DNA from: Gemmata sp051859125
GTDB taxonomy: Bacteria; Planctomycetota; Planctomycetia; Gemmatales; Gemmataceae
NCBI RefSeq assembly: GCF_051859125.1
Contig: NZ_JBHYGG010000168.1
Coordinates: 1 to 64,000, forward strand
Reading direction: 5' to 3'
Length of the DNA stretch: 64,000 nucleotides
Below the pieces are notes generated by a model. That model did not search any database. It was not told the DNA's origin and worked only from the letters and a program-made list of their open reading frames with translations. This document shows, piece by piece, positions 1-13,327 of the stretch (position 1 is the stretch's first letter; each line of letters begins with the position of its first letter). The translations under genes were made by a program, and so were the position numbers.

Positions 1-48
1 TCGCTCGGCGCTCGGGCTCGGACCAATACGAATCCCACAGATCCGGGA

Positions 49-480
49 TCAGTCCTGCGCGTCGCCCTTGGACTTCTTGGGCTTCTTCGGGGGTGCGGGC
101 GGGGCGACGTCGGGCTGCCCCTTCTTCGGCTTGGCGGTCGGGGCCGGGGGCGTGGCCGGTTGCTTCGCCCGCGTCGCCTGGAGCTGGTGGATCATCGCGG
201 CGAGCTGGCGGCCGTGGATGCCCGACTTCGCCCACGCCGACACCTTTGGGCCGATGCCCTCGGAAGCCGGTTCCGGTTCCGGCTTCACGGCCATCGGAGC
301 GGGCTTGGTCGCCTTCGGGGCCGGCGCGGTCTTCGGCGCGGGTGCCAGCGGTGCCTCGTTCTTCCGCCAGCCCTTGCCGGGCGGCGGGCCGGCGGTGCCC
401 GGCTTCGCGTCCTTCTCGTCGGCCGCGACCGCGCCGACCGCGGCGAACAACACAGCGGCGACCAGAGAGTGCTTCAACAT
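49..480 (-). CDS. Small secreted Ala/Pro/Lys-rich protein, function unknown
   Basis: A 143-residue product from ATG 480. Residues 1-20 form a Sec-type signal peptide (Lys at position 3, hydrophobic core, AVAA before a likely cleavage site). The mature part is low complexity, rich in Pro, Ala and Lys, with one more ordered stretch around residues 79-101 (KVSAWAKSGIHG) and a Lys-rich C-terminal tail. It starts 38 nt after the stop of the anti-sigma-like gene on the same strand, so it is probably the last gene of the sigma/anti-sigma operon and works in the envelope; that role is inference. I recognise no family. The signal peptide and high GC3 make it a likely real gene. Confidence 0.6.
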   Translation of the reverse strand: MLKHSLVAAVLFAAVGAVAADEKDAKPGTAGPPPGKGWRKNEAPLAPAPKTAPAPKATKPAPMAVKPEPEPASEGIGPKVSAWAKSGIHGRQLAAMIHQLQATRAKQPATPPAPTAKPKKGQPDVAPPAPPKKPKKSKGDAQD

Positions 481-518
481 GCCAACCTCCGTTACGGGGT
501 ACCGAATCGAGCGGGCCG

Positions 519-1898
519 TCACGGCTTCTTGGACCACCCGGGCGGCCCCTTCCCGGGGTGGTCGTCCTTCTTCCACGGCGGGCCGTTGCCGTTGCCGTTG
601 CCCTTGCCGGCCGGCTTGCCGGTGGCCTTGCCCCGGCCCGGCGCGGACACGGCGAGGGCGCGCTCCAGCCCGGCACGGGCGGCGGGGGGGGCCTTCGCCA
701 GGTTCCGTTCGATCACGTCGGTCGCCCGGCCGGCCCGCTCCCGGACCTCCGCAACTTCCTTCCGGAGCTTGCCCGCGGGGTCCGCCGCCTCCACCCGGTC
801 CAGGTTCGCGGCGACCCCGGTTTCGAGAACGAGGTCCAGCGCCCCGCCGACCCGGGCCGCGTCGTCGGGCCGGTCGGCGACCGACAGCACCGTCACCGCG
901 TGGGCGAGCGCGGCGGCGAGCCGGGTCGATTCGTCGGCGCGGGCCAGGGGCGTCTCCGCGTCGGCCGTGCGGATCGCGTGCGCCGCGAGCGCCTCCAGCG
1001 GCGTCGCGGGCGCGGGCCACGCGGGCGAAACCGGGAGCAGCGCATCGTCGCGAGCCGCGGCCGCGACCTCCCGACACGACGCGACGAGCGGGCCCAGCAT
1101 CTCGGCGGCGACGGGGACCAGGGTGCCCGACGCGGTCGCGATCTCGTCGGCCGACCGGCTCAGGCCGTCGCTCAGGCGGGCGGCGAGGGCGGACCGGTTC
1201 GGCTCCGGCACGCGGGCGAGGTGCTTCGCGACCCCCAGCTTCAGAACGCGGTCGTGCAGCACCGCCAGGCGCGGGAGCTGTTCGAGGTCCCCCGCCGCGG
1301 CCCGGGCCAGCGCGTCGGCCCGGAGGTCCGCGGCAAGACCGCTCAGGACGTCGAGGTGCGACGCCGGCGGACCGGCCGCGATACTGACACAGTGACGGGC
1401 GACCTTCGCCACCAGTCCCGGGGGGAGCGACGGGGGCGGCGCGACGGCCAGCGCGGCGGGGGCGGCCGGCGACTGCGGGCTCGGGCGCGGCGGGGCGGGC
1501 TCCCCGGGGCGCTTCCTGGCCGGCAGCGGGTCGGGCCTCGGCTCTTCGACCGTTGGGGGCGCCACGGGCTTGGGGGCCGTCGCCCGGCCGAGCCACCAGC
1601 CCCCGACGAGGAGCAGTACGACCGCGGCCCCCAGGCGAGCGCCCCGGCGGGCCGCGAGGTGCCGCCCTGCGTCATCGGGCCGGACTTGCGCGGCGTCCGC
1701 GAGGGCCGCGTCGAGCCGCGTGCGGGCCCCGCGGCCCGCGGCCGGAACCAGTCGCACGGTGGCCTCGTGGAGTTGGCTCAGTTGCGCGACCTGGCCGAGG
1801 CACCGCGGGCACCCGGCCAGGTGCCGGCGGACCTCGCCGGGCAGCGCCCCGGGCGAGCGGGCGGCCAGTAACCAGGGTTCCGCGGTGCCACAGGTCAT
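519..1898 (-). CDS. Putative transmembrane anti-sigma factor (ZAS-type)
   Basis: A 459-residue protein starting at ATG 1898, whose ATGA overlaps the stop of the ECF sigma gene. The N-terminus has a His-x3-Cys-x2-Cys arrangement (H26, C30, C33; HLAGCPRC), the signature of the zinc-binding anti-sigma domain that holds an ECF sigma factor at the membrane. One transmembrane helix follows at about residues 88-104, then a Pro-rich linker, an Ala-rich helical periplasmic region of about 300 residues, and a Lys/Gly/Pro-rich tail. Family knowledge says such proteins release the sigma factor when the outer domain senses stress. The outer domain is unlike anything I can name, so the signal is unknown. 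Translational coupling to the sigma gene supports the pairing. Confidence 0.75.
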   Translation of the reverse strand: MTCGTAEPWLLAARSPGALPGEVRRHLAGCPRCLGQVAQLSQLHEATVRLVPAAGRGARTRLDAALADAAQVRPDDAGRHLAARRGARLGAAVVLLLVGGWWLGRATAPKPVAPPTVEEPRPDPLPARKRPGEPAPPRPSPQSPAAPAALAVAPPPSLPPGLVAKVARHCVSIAAGPPASHLDVLSGLAADLRADALARAAAGDLEQLPRLAVLHDRVLKLGVAKHLARVPEPNRSALAARLSDGLSRSADEIATASGTLVPVAAEMLGPLVASCREVAAAARDDALLPVSPAWPAPATPLEALAAHAIRTADAETPLARADESTRLAAALAHAVTVLSVADRPDDAARVGGALDLVLETGVAANLDRVEAADPAGKLRKEVAEVRERAGRATDVIERNLAKAPPAARAGLERALAVSAPGRGKATGKPAGKGNGNGNGPPWKKDDHPGKGPPGWSKKP

Positions 1899-2455
1899 CG
1901 TCGCTCGTCTCCCAGGTACCGCTTCATCGCGACCGCCAGCCGCCGCCGCGCGTCGCACACCCGCCACCGCGCGGTCTCCTCGGTCACGTCCAGCACGCGG
2001 GCGATCTCGGCGTAGGGCAACTCTTCGTGGGTCCAGAGGAGGTAGGCGGCCCGGTACGCCTCGGGGAGCTTCTCGACCGCGGCCCGCAGCGCCGCCCCCG
2101 CCTCCCGCTCCTCGGTCCGTTCGGGCGGCCCTGGTGCCGGGTCCGGGGCGTCGACCGGCGGCGCGCCCGCGGCCGACCGCGGCGAGCGGAGCAGGGCGAG
2201 GTGCTCGTTGCGGGCGATCCGGAACAGCCACACCCGGAACGTCTCCGGGGCGGCGAGCCGCGGCAATCCGGTCCACGCCTTGAGGAAGGTCTCCTGGGCG
2301 AGGTCCTCGGCGGCGTGGGCCTGTCCCGAGAGCCCGGCGAGCCAGCGGCGAACGGGGTCCCAGTACCGGTCGACCAGGACGGCGAACGCCGCACGGTCGC
2401 CGGCACGAGCCCGTCGCACCCAGCCCAGCTCCTGCTCGTGGTCCGCGTCGCCCAC
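1895..2455 (-). CDS. ECF-family RNA polymerase sigma factor
   Basis: A 186-residue protein, normal for ECF sigma factors. Region 2 is visible as VDRYWDPVRRWL followed by AEDLAQETFLKAW and the RVWLFRIARNEH segment; region 4 holds LPEAYRAAYLLWTHEELPYA and the helix-turn-helix EIARVLDVTEETARWRV. I chose GTG 2455 because it sits just downstream of a strong GGGAGGA ribosome site and gives the family's usual length; the reading frame stays open further upstream without sigma homology. The 3' end overlaps the anti-sigma gene by 4 nt (ATGA), so the two are translated together. The sigma factor probably directs transcription of its own operon and unknown stress genes when released. Confidence 0.9.
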   Translation of the reverse strand: MGDADHEQELGWVRRARAGDRAAFAVLVDRYWDPVRRWLAGLSGQAHAAEDLAQETFLKAWTGLPRLAAPETFRVWLFRIARNEHLALLRSPRSAAGAPPVDAPDPAPGPPERTEEREAGAALRAAVEKLPEAYRAAYLLWTHEELPYAEIARVLDVTEETARWRVCDARRRLAVAMKRYLGDERR

Positions 2456-3345
2456 GGGTCCTCCCGCCCAAACAGATGCGCCCCGCCGTGTCGTGTGAGA
2501 ACAATTTTCGGTTCGGCCCGAATGCGACCCCGCCACGGCCCGAGAAACTCGGCGCCTCGCGTGGACATCATTGTTGAACGGGCCGGCCGGCGCCGAGCGG
2601 GTCGGCCCGCGGGCCCCGAACCTGAACGCCCACGCCGACAGGCTCACGCAGACCCCGCGCCGCGGGCTGTTCGACCACAGTGGTGCGACGCGGCCCGGCG
2701 TCGCACCAACTGGCGAACGGCACCGGCACGCTGCCCCAGACCGGGCCCACCTTGCAGGTGTCGGCCACGTCCGCATCTGCCGTTGGGCCGTGCGTCAGAA
2801 GCTATCGGAACACCGGCTGACACCCCGGTGCTGCGGGGCACGTCGCAACGTGGTGGTGTCCGGGATGGCCGCCCAGACGGGTGGCGGGCTGAAAGGGCAT
2901 CCGGTCCGGCTCGGGCAGCAAGCGAGGCGGTCGGACCTGGTGGACGTCTTCGACGCTGGACCGGACATGGACCTGGGTTCGGTAGCAGAGCAGCAGGAGT
3001 TCACGCAGACTTGGTATCGCTCACTCCACATCACGGATTAGAGAGTGTGATCCAAACTGGACCCAGTAACCAACCCATTCGCCGTGCTGACGGGCCAGGC
3101 AGGGGATGATGGTGCTCTCACGGTTACCATTAATGGCGGAGTCTCCGGCGTACGGGTCGTCGATGGGATGGAAGTCACACTGACGGGGAAGACCTGACAA
3201 GTTCCACGCGCAGGCGCTGCGCCGAGAGGGCCTCGGCCACTTCTGATCTCCGGCGAGCGGCCCCGGCCCACCCGGGAGTTCATGGAGCACGCCTGCAACG
3301 CGTGCAGCACGTCCCGAACGCCTTCCCGGGGCGGGACGCTCCCGC
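2456..3345. other. Non-coding stretch, possible gene remnants
   Basis: About 890 nt between the sigma gene and the 3' end of the protease gene. Frames here are short and have mixed codon bias, and I see no convincing intact gene. On the plus strand at about 3055-3198 a frame ending in TGA reads as a beta-strand-like C-terminal tail (GGVSGVRVVDGMEVTLTGKT) with no start codon, possibly the end of a lost gene. The promoter of the sigma operon must lie in the 2456-2600 part; I see no clear -35/-10 pair. Confidence 0.3.
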
Positions 3346-6300
3346 TCACTTCTTGTCCGGTTCCTTCAGGAGGACGCCCCAGGCGGCGATGTCCTTGCCG
3401 GTCTTCCGCCCGACCACCCCGACGACGAGCGTGCCGTCGCCCCCGGAGGTTGTCGGCCCGGCCCCGCCCTTGCTGCCCACCCACTCGCTCTCGTAGCTGT
3501 CCTTCGGGTCGAGCTTGCCGTCGACCACCTTCATGAACGTCACCGACAGCCCGTCGCAGAAGAACAGGCCCTTCGTGCTCAGCGCGCCGACGGCGTACCC
3601 GGGCTTTGCCACGACCTTGACCACGGTGGCCGACTCGACGCCGACCCACTCCCCGACCGAGTCCTTGTCCCCCGCCCGGTAGACCGGCCGGCAGGCGCGG
3701 ACGACCTCGCCTCCGGACCCCTTGGCGAGCCCCACCTCCAGGCCCACCAGGAGGCTGCCCGCCGGCCCGGCGACGCGGAACTCGGCGTCCCCGCCGCCGA
3801 GGATCTTGCCCGGCTTGCCCGCCGGCCACGGCGCGTTGTCCTTCGCGGTGTCCGGGTAAATGACGCCCAGGCCCGTCACCGCGCTCCGGGCGTTCGCCAC
3901 CGCGAGCAGGCCGACGATCGGGGACCCGTCGCCCAGCCTGGTCCCGCCCTTGTCGCACACGGTCTCGCCCTCGTAGCTGTCCTTCGGGTCGAGCTTCCCG
4001 TCGACCAGCTTCATGAACGTCACCGTCACCCCGTCCAGGTTGAGGCCGGTCCGCACGGCGACCGCGCCGACCGCGTAGCCCGGCTTCGCGAGGACGCGGA
4101 CGGGCCGCGACGTGTCGGTGCCGAACTGGTCCCCGGGGACGTCCTTCTCGCCGACCCGGTACACGGGCCGGACGGCGACGATGATGTCGCGGTTGACGAA
4201 CTTGCCCAGCCCGAACTCCAGGCCGACGAGCACGCCCCCCTCCGGCGCGAGGCTGCGCACCTCCTGGGCGCCCCGCCCCTGGATCCGCGGGCCGCGGTTC
4301 GCCGCGGGTTGCTCCGGGCGCCTGGGTGCCGCGGTCACCGAGGGGTCGAACCCCTCCTGCCCCTTGAACAGCAACCCGAACGCCGTCGTCTCGCTCCCCA
4401 CGATCTTGCCCACGATCCCGACCGCCGGCGGGCCGTCCGTCACCACCTTGAAGGCGTCGCTCTTCCCGTTGAACCCGGCCCAGTCGCTCTCGTAACTGTC
4501 CTTCGGGTCGAGGGTGCCGTCCGGCTTCACCTTCATGAACGTCAACGAGAACCCGTTGCACCACCACCCCGCCTTGCCCGTGACCCCGCCCACCGCGTAC
4601 CCGTCCCTGGCTTTTAGCGTGACGGACCCCGTCAGGTCGTCGCCGAACTGCTTGCCGAACTCCTCCTTGCCGCCCACCCGGTAGATCGGCCGCACCGCCC
4701 GCGCGATGTCGGTCGCCCCGAACTTCCCGAACCGCACCTCCACCCCGACCAGGACCGCGCCCTCGGGGCCGACGGTCTTGAACTTCGGGTCGTGCGCGAT
4801 CGACCCCAGGATGGTCGGCTCCTTCCCGCCGACGATCAGCTTCGGTTCCACCACCACGACCGCGGCCGGGGCCTCACCGGCGGTGTTGACCTCCAGCGCC
4901 TCCTGGCCCTTGAACACGAGCCCGAGCGAGTACGTCTCGGTGCCGGCGATCCGGCCCACGACCCCGACCACCGGCGGGCCGTCGCTGAGAACCCGGCCCG
5001 TGTCGCCCTTGCCCGTGAACCCGGCCCAGGTGCTCTCGTAGCTGTCCTTCGGGTCGAGCGTCCCGTCCGGCTTCACCTTCATGAACGTCAGGGAGAACCC
5101 GTTGCACCACCACCCGTACTTGGCGGTGAGGCCGCCGACGGCGTACCCGTCCTTGGCCTTGACGGTGACGGACCCCGTCAGGTCGTCCCCGATCTGCTTG
5201 CCGAACTCCTCCTTGCCGGCGACCCGGTAGATCGGCCGCACGGCGCGGACGATGTCGGTGGACCCGAACTTCCCGAACCGCACCTCCACCCCGACCAGGA
5301 CCGCCCCGTCCGGGCCGACCCCGCGGAACTTCGGGTGGTGGGCGTCGGTCCCGAAGATCACCGGCCCCTTGTCGCTGGGCACCAGCTTCGGCACCGTAGT
5401 CGCCACCTCGGGCACCCGCGCGACGTCGCCGGGCCGGTGGAACGAGGCCAGGACCGTCTCGGCCTCGGCCCCGGCGACGGCGGCCGCCGCGCCCGAGACC
5501 CGCACCAGGTACACCCGGTTGGCCAGAATGAAGGCCCGCACCCGGGTGACCTCGGCCCCCGCTTCGATCCGGTACTCGGCCCCGACCAGGCCGCCCGCCT
5601 GCGCCTCGGCCGCCTCGGTGATCCGCCCCTTCGTCTCCTCGCGGAGCGCGTTGCGGACCGCCGGGTACAGGCCGGCACCCGCGCGGGTGAGGACCGGGGG
5701 CAGGGTGATGACCTCGGCGCGGTAGGTGAGCCCGTCCTCCGTCTTCCCGCCCACGCCCACGGCGGCGAGCGCCTCGCCGGCCACCGTGACGGCCCGCCGC
5801 TCGTCGCCCTGGCGGGTCGGCTTCTCCGGCACCCACACCACGAACGCCCGGTTCGGGGCCGTGTACTCCTTCCACCCGGCCGGGGGCGGGCCGGCCAGGT
5901 CGCCGGGCTTGGGCGGCGGGGCCAGCGAGAACCCCCGGGGCCGCGTGGCCGCCGCGTCCGCGCCCGGCCCGCGGTCGGCGACCACCTGCACCATCACCAG
6001 CCCCTCCGCCTTCTCGACGCCGACCTCGCCGGCCGCCACCCCGTTCTCGATCTTGAGCGCGACCTTGCGGGCGTCCGGGTGCTTGTCGAGTGCCGCGGCG
6101 TCCGGTGCCTTCCCCTTCGGGGGCACGACGACGCAGTACGCGGTCGCCCCGCGGACCGCCCCGGCCGGGTCGATCACGTCGGCCGTGACCCGGGCGCTCG
6201 GCTTCCCGTCGGCCCCCGCGGCCACCGCGACCCGCACCCGGCCGACGCGCCCGGCCATCAGCCGCTCGACCTCGGCCGCCGGGACCAGGAACCCGATCCC

Positions 6301-6948
6301 CTGTCCCTCCTTCGCGCGGGCCACCGCGACCCCGACCAGCCGCCCCTTCGCGTCCACCACCGGGCCGCCGCTGTTGCCCGGGTTCAGGTTCCCGTCGATC
6401 TGCACCACGGCGAGTTCGCCGTCGTCCCCCTCGCGGAGGCTCGACACCGACGCCTTGCCCACGGTCACCGCCGGGAACCCCTTGCCCACCGACAGCGCCT
6501 GCCCGAGCGGGAACCCGAACGAGTACACGCTCATCGTCTCGAACGGCTTGGGCGGGTTCGCGAACGCGATTGGGAGCGGGGCGTCCTTGACCGCGGCCAC
6601 GCGGAGCACGGCCAGGTCGCGGTCCTCGTCCGCGGCGACCACCGTGGCGGGGCACTCGCGCTCGGCCCGGGTGCCGCTGCCGAACACGACCGTCACCACC
6701 GGGGGCTTCGGCCGGGCCCCGGCCGGGACCTTCACGGCGACGTGGTGGTTGGTGACCACGAGCACCCGGTCCTTGTCCGCGGCGACCACGAACCCGGACC
6801 CGGACCCGCCCCACCCGTCCCCCTCGACCCGGACGTACACGCTGGCCGCCTTGACCGCGGCGACGGTCTCGGCGGCGAGCGCGTCGTCCGCTCGGGCGGG
6901 GGCGGTGCGGGCCAGTAGGCCCGCCACGAGGACAAGGGCGTGTAACAT
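3346..6948 (-). CDS. Secreted HtrA-like (S1C) serine protease with four C-terminal beta-rich repeats
   Basis: A 1200-residue protein with a signal peptide (residues 1-20). Residues about 25-215 are a trypsin-like S1C domain with a visible triad: His69 in TNHHVAV, Asp111 in EDRDLAVLRV and Ser193 in NPGNSGGPVV. No PDZ domain is evident. A middle region (about 370-510) has an ordinary mixed fold. From about 520 to the end come four repeats of roughly 150-170 residues, each with HPKF/EVRFGKF, RAVRPIYRV, GYAVGG, a T/SFMK strand and LDPKDSYES. The first two are almost identical at DNA level (about 4345-4815 and 4890-5360), implying recent duplication; the last two have diverged. Likely a periplasmic or surface protease with carbohydrate- or protein-binding repeats; the repeat fold and substrate are unknown. 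A 460-nt gap separates it from the kinase gene upstream. Confidence 0.8.
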   Translation of the reverse strand: MLHALVLVAGLLARTAPARADDALAAETVAAVKAASVYVRVEGDGWGGSGSGFVVAADKDRVLVVTNHHVAVKVPAGARPKPPVVTVVFGSGTRAERECPATVVAADEDRDLAVLRVAAVKDAPLPIAFANPPKPFETMSVYSFGFPLGQALSVGKGFPAVTVGKASVSSLREGDDGELAVVQIDGNLNPGNSGGPVVDAKGRLVGVAVARAKEGQGIGFLVPAAEVERLMAGRVGRVRVAVAAGADGKPSARVTADVIDPAGAVRGATAYCVVVPPKGKAPDAAALDKHPDARKVALKIENGVAAGEVGVEKAEGLVMVQVVADRGPGADAAATRPRGFSLAPPPKPGDLAGPPPAGWKEYTAPNRAFVVWVPEKPTRQGDERRAVTVAGEALAAVGVGGKTEDGLTYRAEVITLPPVLTRAGAGLYPAVRNALREETKGRITEAAEAQAGGLVGAEYRIEAGAEVTRVRAFILANRVYLVRVSGAAAAVAGAEAETVLASFHRPGDVARVPEVATTVPKLVPSDKGPVIFGTDAHHPKFRGVGPDGAVLVGVEVRFGKFGSTDIVRAVRPIYRVAGKEEFGKQIGDDLTGSVTVKAKDGYAVGGLTAKYGWWCNGFSLTFMKVKPDGTLDPKDSYESTWAGFTGKGDTGRVLSDGPPVVGVVGRIAGTETYSLGLVFKGQEALEVNTAGEAPAAVVVVEPKLIVGGKEPTILGSIAHDPKFKTVGPEGAVLVGVEVRFGKFGATDIARAVRPIYRVGGKEEFGKQFGDDLTGSVTLKARDGYAVGGVTGKAGWWCNGFSLTFMKVKPDGTLDPKDSYESDWAGFNGKSDAFKVVTDGPPAVGIVGKIVGSETTAFGLLFKGQEGFDPSVTAAPRRPEQPAANRGPRIQGRGAQEVRSLAPEGGVLVGLEFGLGKFVNRDIIVAVRPVYRVGEKDVPGDQFGTDTSRPVRVLAKPGYAVGAVAVRTGLNLDGVTVTFMKLVDGKLDPKDSYEGETVCDKGGTRLGDGSPIVGLLAVANARSAVTGLGVIYPDTAKDNAPWPAGKPGKILGGGDAEFRVAGPAGSLLVGLEVGLAKGSGGEVVRACRPVYRAGDKDSVGEWVGVESATVVKVVAKPGYAVGALSTKGLFFCDGLSVTFMKVVDGKLDPKDSYESEWVGSKGGAGPTTSGGDGTLVVGVVGRKTGKDIAAWGVLLKEPDKK

Positions 6949-7410
6949 GGGTCGGTCCGGGTTGGAGGCGCAGACGGTTGAGTGTCGGTCACCGGACCGG
7001 GCGTGTCAAAGTGATTTCCGGACGACCGAGGCGGCGGAATGGCTGGCGTGCGGAGGCCCGCTCCCGATGCTCTGGTTCCTGAAGGGAAAGCTGCCCGACC
7101 GTACCCCGCGGCTGTTTGCGGTTGAGTGCCGCCGCTCGTCCGGTTCGGTCGGGGGGCCGACAAGCGGATCTCGGAGGGTTCGAGCGAATGGATGCCCTCG
7201 CCGACGGGGGCGGAGCGGCTTCCGCCTGGTGGTTGCCGGTCCGGAATCGCGTGTTCCTGGCGGCCGCCGTCAACTCGGGGCCTGCGGGGGGGCGGTGCGA
7301 GCCGCGGTGAGTGCGGCTGGAGCTAAAGCTCTAGCCGGGGGGGTGCTGAGCGACCGCGGTAAGCATCCCCAAGGGCGCGGGTCCCGACCGGCGCCCGACG
7401 ACGCGGGCGA
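6949..7410. other. Intergenic region between kinase and protease genes
   Basis: About 460 nt with only short shadow frames. It must hold the protease promoter and the 3' end of the kinase transcript. Apart from the stem-loop at 7315-7336 I see no defined element. Confidence 0.3.
7315..7336 (-). terminator. Stem-loop after the kinase gene, possible transcription terminator
   Basis: Two 10-nt arms (7315-7324 and 7327-7336), complementary except for one G-U type pair, lie 75 nt beyond the kinase stop codon. There is no U-tract, so an intrinsic terminator is uncertain; it could instead be a 3' RNA-stabilising hairpin or an interspersed palindrome. Confidence 0.3.
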
Positions 7411-11745
<4,335 letters not shown>

Positions 11746-11813
11746 GACGACTTCTCCGGTGGGTCACCCCACAATGCGGATTCCCGGTCGGCCGAGTCTC
11801 GACAACCGCCGAA

Positions 11814-12374
11814 TTACTTCCCCGGCGCGTCGGCGAGGCGGGCGGTCAGCCAGGCCCTGGCGTAGGTCCAGAGCCGGAAGGCGGTGGCGCGGGGGATCCC
11901 GAGTGCGGCGCCGGCCTCCTCGGCGGAGAGCCCGCCGAAGACCCGCAGTTTCGCCAGGTCGGCCGCCGCCGGGTCGACGCACGCGAACCGGGTCAGCGCC
12001 TCGTCCAGGTCGAGCCACCGGTCGGGGTCGGTCGCGCCGGCCGCGAGGCGGTCCGGGTCGAGGTCGGCCCTCGCCGAGCGGTCGCCGCGCTTGATCGCGT
12101 GCTTGGCCCGCGCGTGGTCCACCAGGATGCGGCGGATGGCCTCGGCCGCGGCGAAGAAGAAGTGCCCGCGGCCGTCAAAGTGTTGGCCGCCGAGGAGGCG
12201 GAGGTACGCCTCGTGGACGAGGGCGGTGGCGTCGAGGGTGTGGCCCGGGGCTTCCGCGGCCATGCGCGCGGCCGCGAGCCGCCGCAACTCGTCGTACACG
12301 AGTGGGAGCAACTCGGCGGGGGCCTGGCGGTCGCCGGCCGCGGCGGCATCGAGCAATCGGGTCACGTCGGACAT
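11814..12374 (-). CDS. ECF-type RNA polymerase sigma factor paired with the kinase
   Basis: A 186-residue sigma-70 family protein of the planctomycete ECF class that lies next to Ser/Thr kinase genes. Region 2 shows LLPLVYDELRRLAAARM, ALVHEAYLRL and HFFFAAAEAIRRILVDHAR; region 4 shows ADLAKLRVFGGLSAEEAGAA and the DNA-recognition helix IPRATAFRLWTYARAWL. I use ATG 12374, which begins the usual MSDVTRLLDAA start of this class; a GTG at 12395 would add seven residues. The kinase gene begins 69 nt downstream in the same direction, so the two are probably co-transcribed, and phosphorylation of the sigma factor by that kinase is a reasonable inference. Confidence 0.88.
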   Translation of the reverse strand: MSDVTRLLDAAAAGDRQAPAELLPLVYDELRRLAAARMAAEAPGHTLDATALVHEAYLRLLGGQHFDGRGHFFFAAAEAIRRILVDHARAKHAIKRGDRSARADLDPDRLAAGATDPDRWLDLDEALTRFACVDPAAADLAKLRVFGGLSAEEAGAALGIPRATAFRLWTYARAWLTARLADAPGK

Positions 12375-12479
12375 CAAGGCCGAGTTTAGCGGCACTCGGG
12401 GTCAGAACCACAGGAAATGAGGGCGGATCTGTCAGTTCCTCCGCCGGGGCGATACCGGTCGCCGCTGCGGCGGGTCGGT

Positions 12480-12677
12480 ACCGCGGGCCCGCTCCTCCAG
12501 GCCCACGGCGACGGCGCCCGGGGCGTGCCGTTCGAACTCGGTCGGGAACGGTTCGACGCCGCCAACGAGCCGAAACGCTTCGAGCGGGTGGCCGGGGTCG
12601 GCCACACCAACCCTCCCACGGCGGGGTACAAGGACGCGCTGTGGTACTTCCTCCGCTCGCTCCCGGACCGCCACTAG
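12480..12677 (+). pseudogene. C-terminal remnant of an alpha/beta hydrolase
   Basis: Only the last ~65 residues of an alpha/beta-hydrolase (FrsA/dipeptidyl-peptidase-like) are readable: a degraded PLLQAHGD strand, VPFELGRERFDAANEPKRF, then VAGVGHTNPP with the catalytic-type His, and a short C-terminal helix ending at TAG 12675-12677. The nucleophile elbow and everything before it are missing, and no start or upstream homology is visible. The 3' end overlaps the convergent neighbouring gene by 4 nt. A remnant of a once complete gene is much more likely than a new small protein. Confidence 0.6.
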
Positions 12678-13327
12678 CTCGCGTCCGGGTTGAGCAACTC
12701 GGCCGCGGTCGGGACGAGTTGGCTCGTTGACAGGGCGTAGTACGGCGTCCGCCCGAGGCGGGTAAACCCCATCCGCCGGTAGTACTCCCGCAGCCGCACC
12801 GCCCCCGCCCGCCGCTCCGCCTTGGTGCCGTGGCGAGGTATCCACCCTTTGGGGACGGCCAGGAGCTTCGCGGCGTCGCGCCGGAGGGGGGCAACCAGGC
12901 CGACGGCCAGGCCGCACCCGCCGCCGGCCAAGTCCACCACCCGCCGGACCGCGAGGAGCCCCAGCTTGAGCTTCCGCCACTTCGGCGACAAGACGACGTA
13001 GTCGAGCACCAACAGGTCGGGTTCGGCCGCGTCGAACCGGGCCATCAGGCCGTCGCGGAAGTGGTACGCGTCGGGCTCGTACAGCAGCGCGTGGAGGTAG
13101 TGCAGCTCCCCGCTGTGCGCGTCGCACGCGTCGAACAGGGACGCGCCCACGTTGTGAGCCAGGGCCGCGTGAACCCGGAGGGCGGCCACCTTGCCGACGC
13201 TCGTCACGGCCCCGGTCTCGTCGTTCCTACAGGTGATGACGCCGCGGATCTCGGAGATGAAGTTCGTCGGCTCGCCGTCCGGGTGGAGGCTGCCCTGGGT
13301 CCGTAACACGATGTCGAAGCTCGCCAC
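12674..13327 (-). CDS. Hypothetical protein with GNAT-like C-terminal half
   Basis: A 217-residue protein from ATG 13327. The second half has the feel of an N-acetyltransferase fold: a central strand PDLLVLDYVVLSPKWRKLKL, the following helix LGLLAVRRVVDLAG, a strand CGLAVGLVAPL, and a terminal LREYYRRMGFTRLGRTPYYALS, which resembles the last helix and strand of GNAT enzymes. The classic R/Q-x-x-G-x-G/A acetyl-CoA loop is not clear (WRKLKLG). The N-terminal half (EIRGVITCRNDETG, VGKVAALRVHAALAHN) is unlike enzymes I know. It stands alone, facing the convergent hydrolase remnant. The assignment to GNAT is tentative; the gene itself is likely real from length and codon bias. Confidence 0.6.
   Translation of the reverse strand: MASFDIVLRTQGSLHPDGEPTNFISEIRGVITCRNDETGAVTSVGKVAALRVHAALAHNVGASLFDACDAHSGELHYLHALLYEPDAYHFRDGLMARFDAAEPDLLVLDYVVLSPKWRKLKLGLLAVRRVVDLAGGGCGLAVGLVAPLRRDAAKLLAVPKGWIPRHGTKAERRAGAVRLREYYRRMGFTRLGRTPYYALSTSQLVPTAAELLNPDAS

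Noticed and set aside
93..1871. Long plus-strand frame of 592 codons opposite the anti-sigma gene
   Set aside because: High-GC antisense shadow: no domain, no start signal, and the minus-strand frame has clear ZAS, membrane and signal-peptide features.
2571..3041. Plus-strand frame in the non-coding region before the protease
   Set aside because: No homology, no ribosome site and inconsistent codon use; kept only as non-coding.
4792..6918. 708-codon plus-strand frame opposite the protease
   Set aside because: Antisense of a gene with a visible catalytic triad and repeats; composition is low-complexity Arg/Pro/Gly/His.
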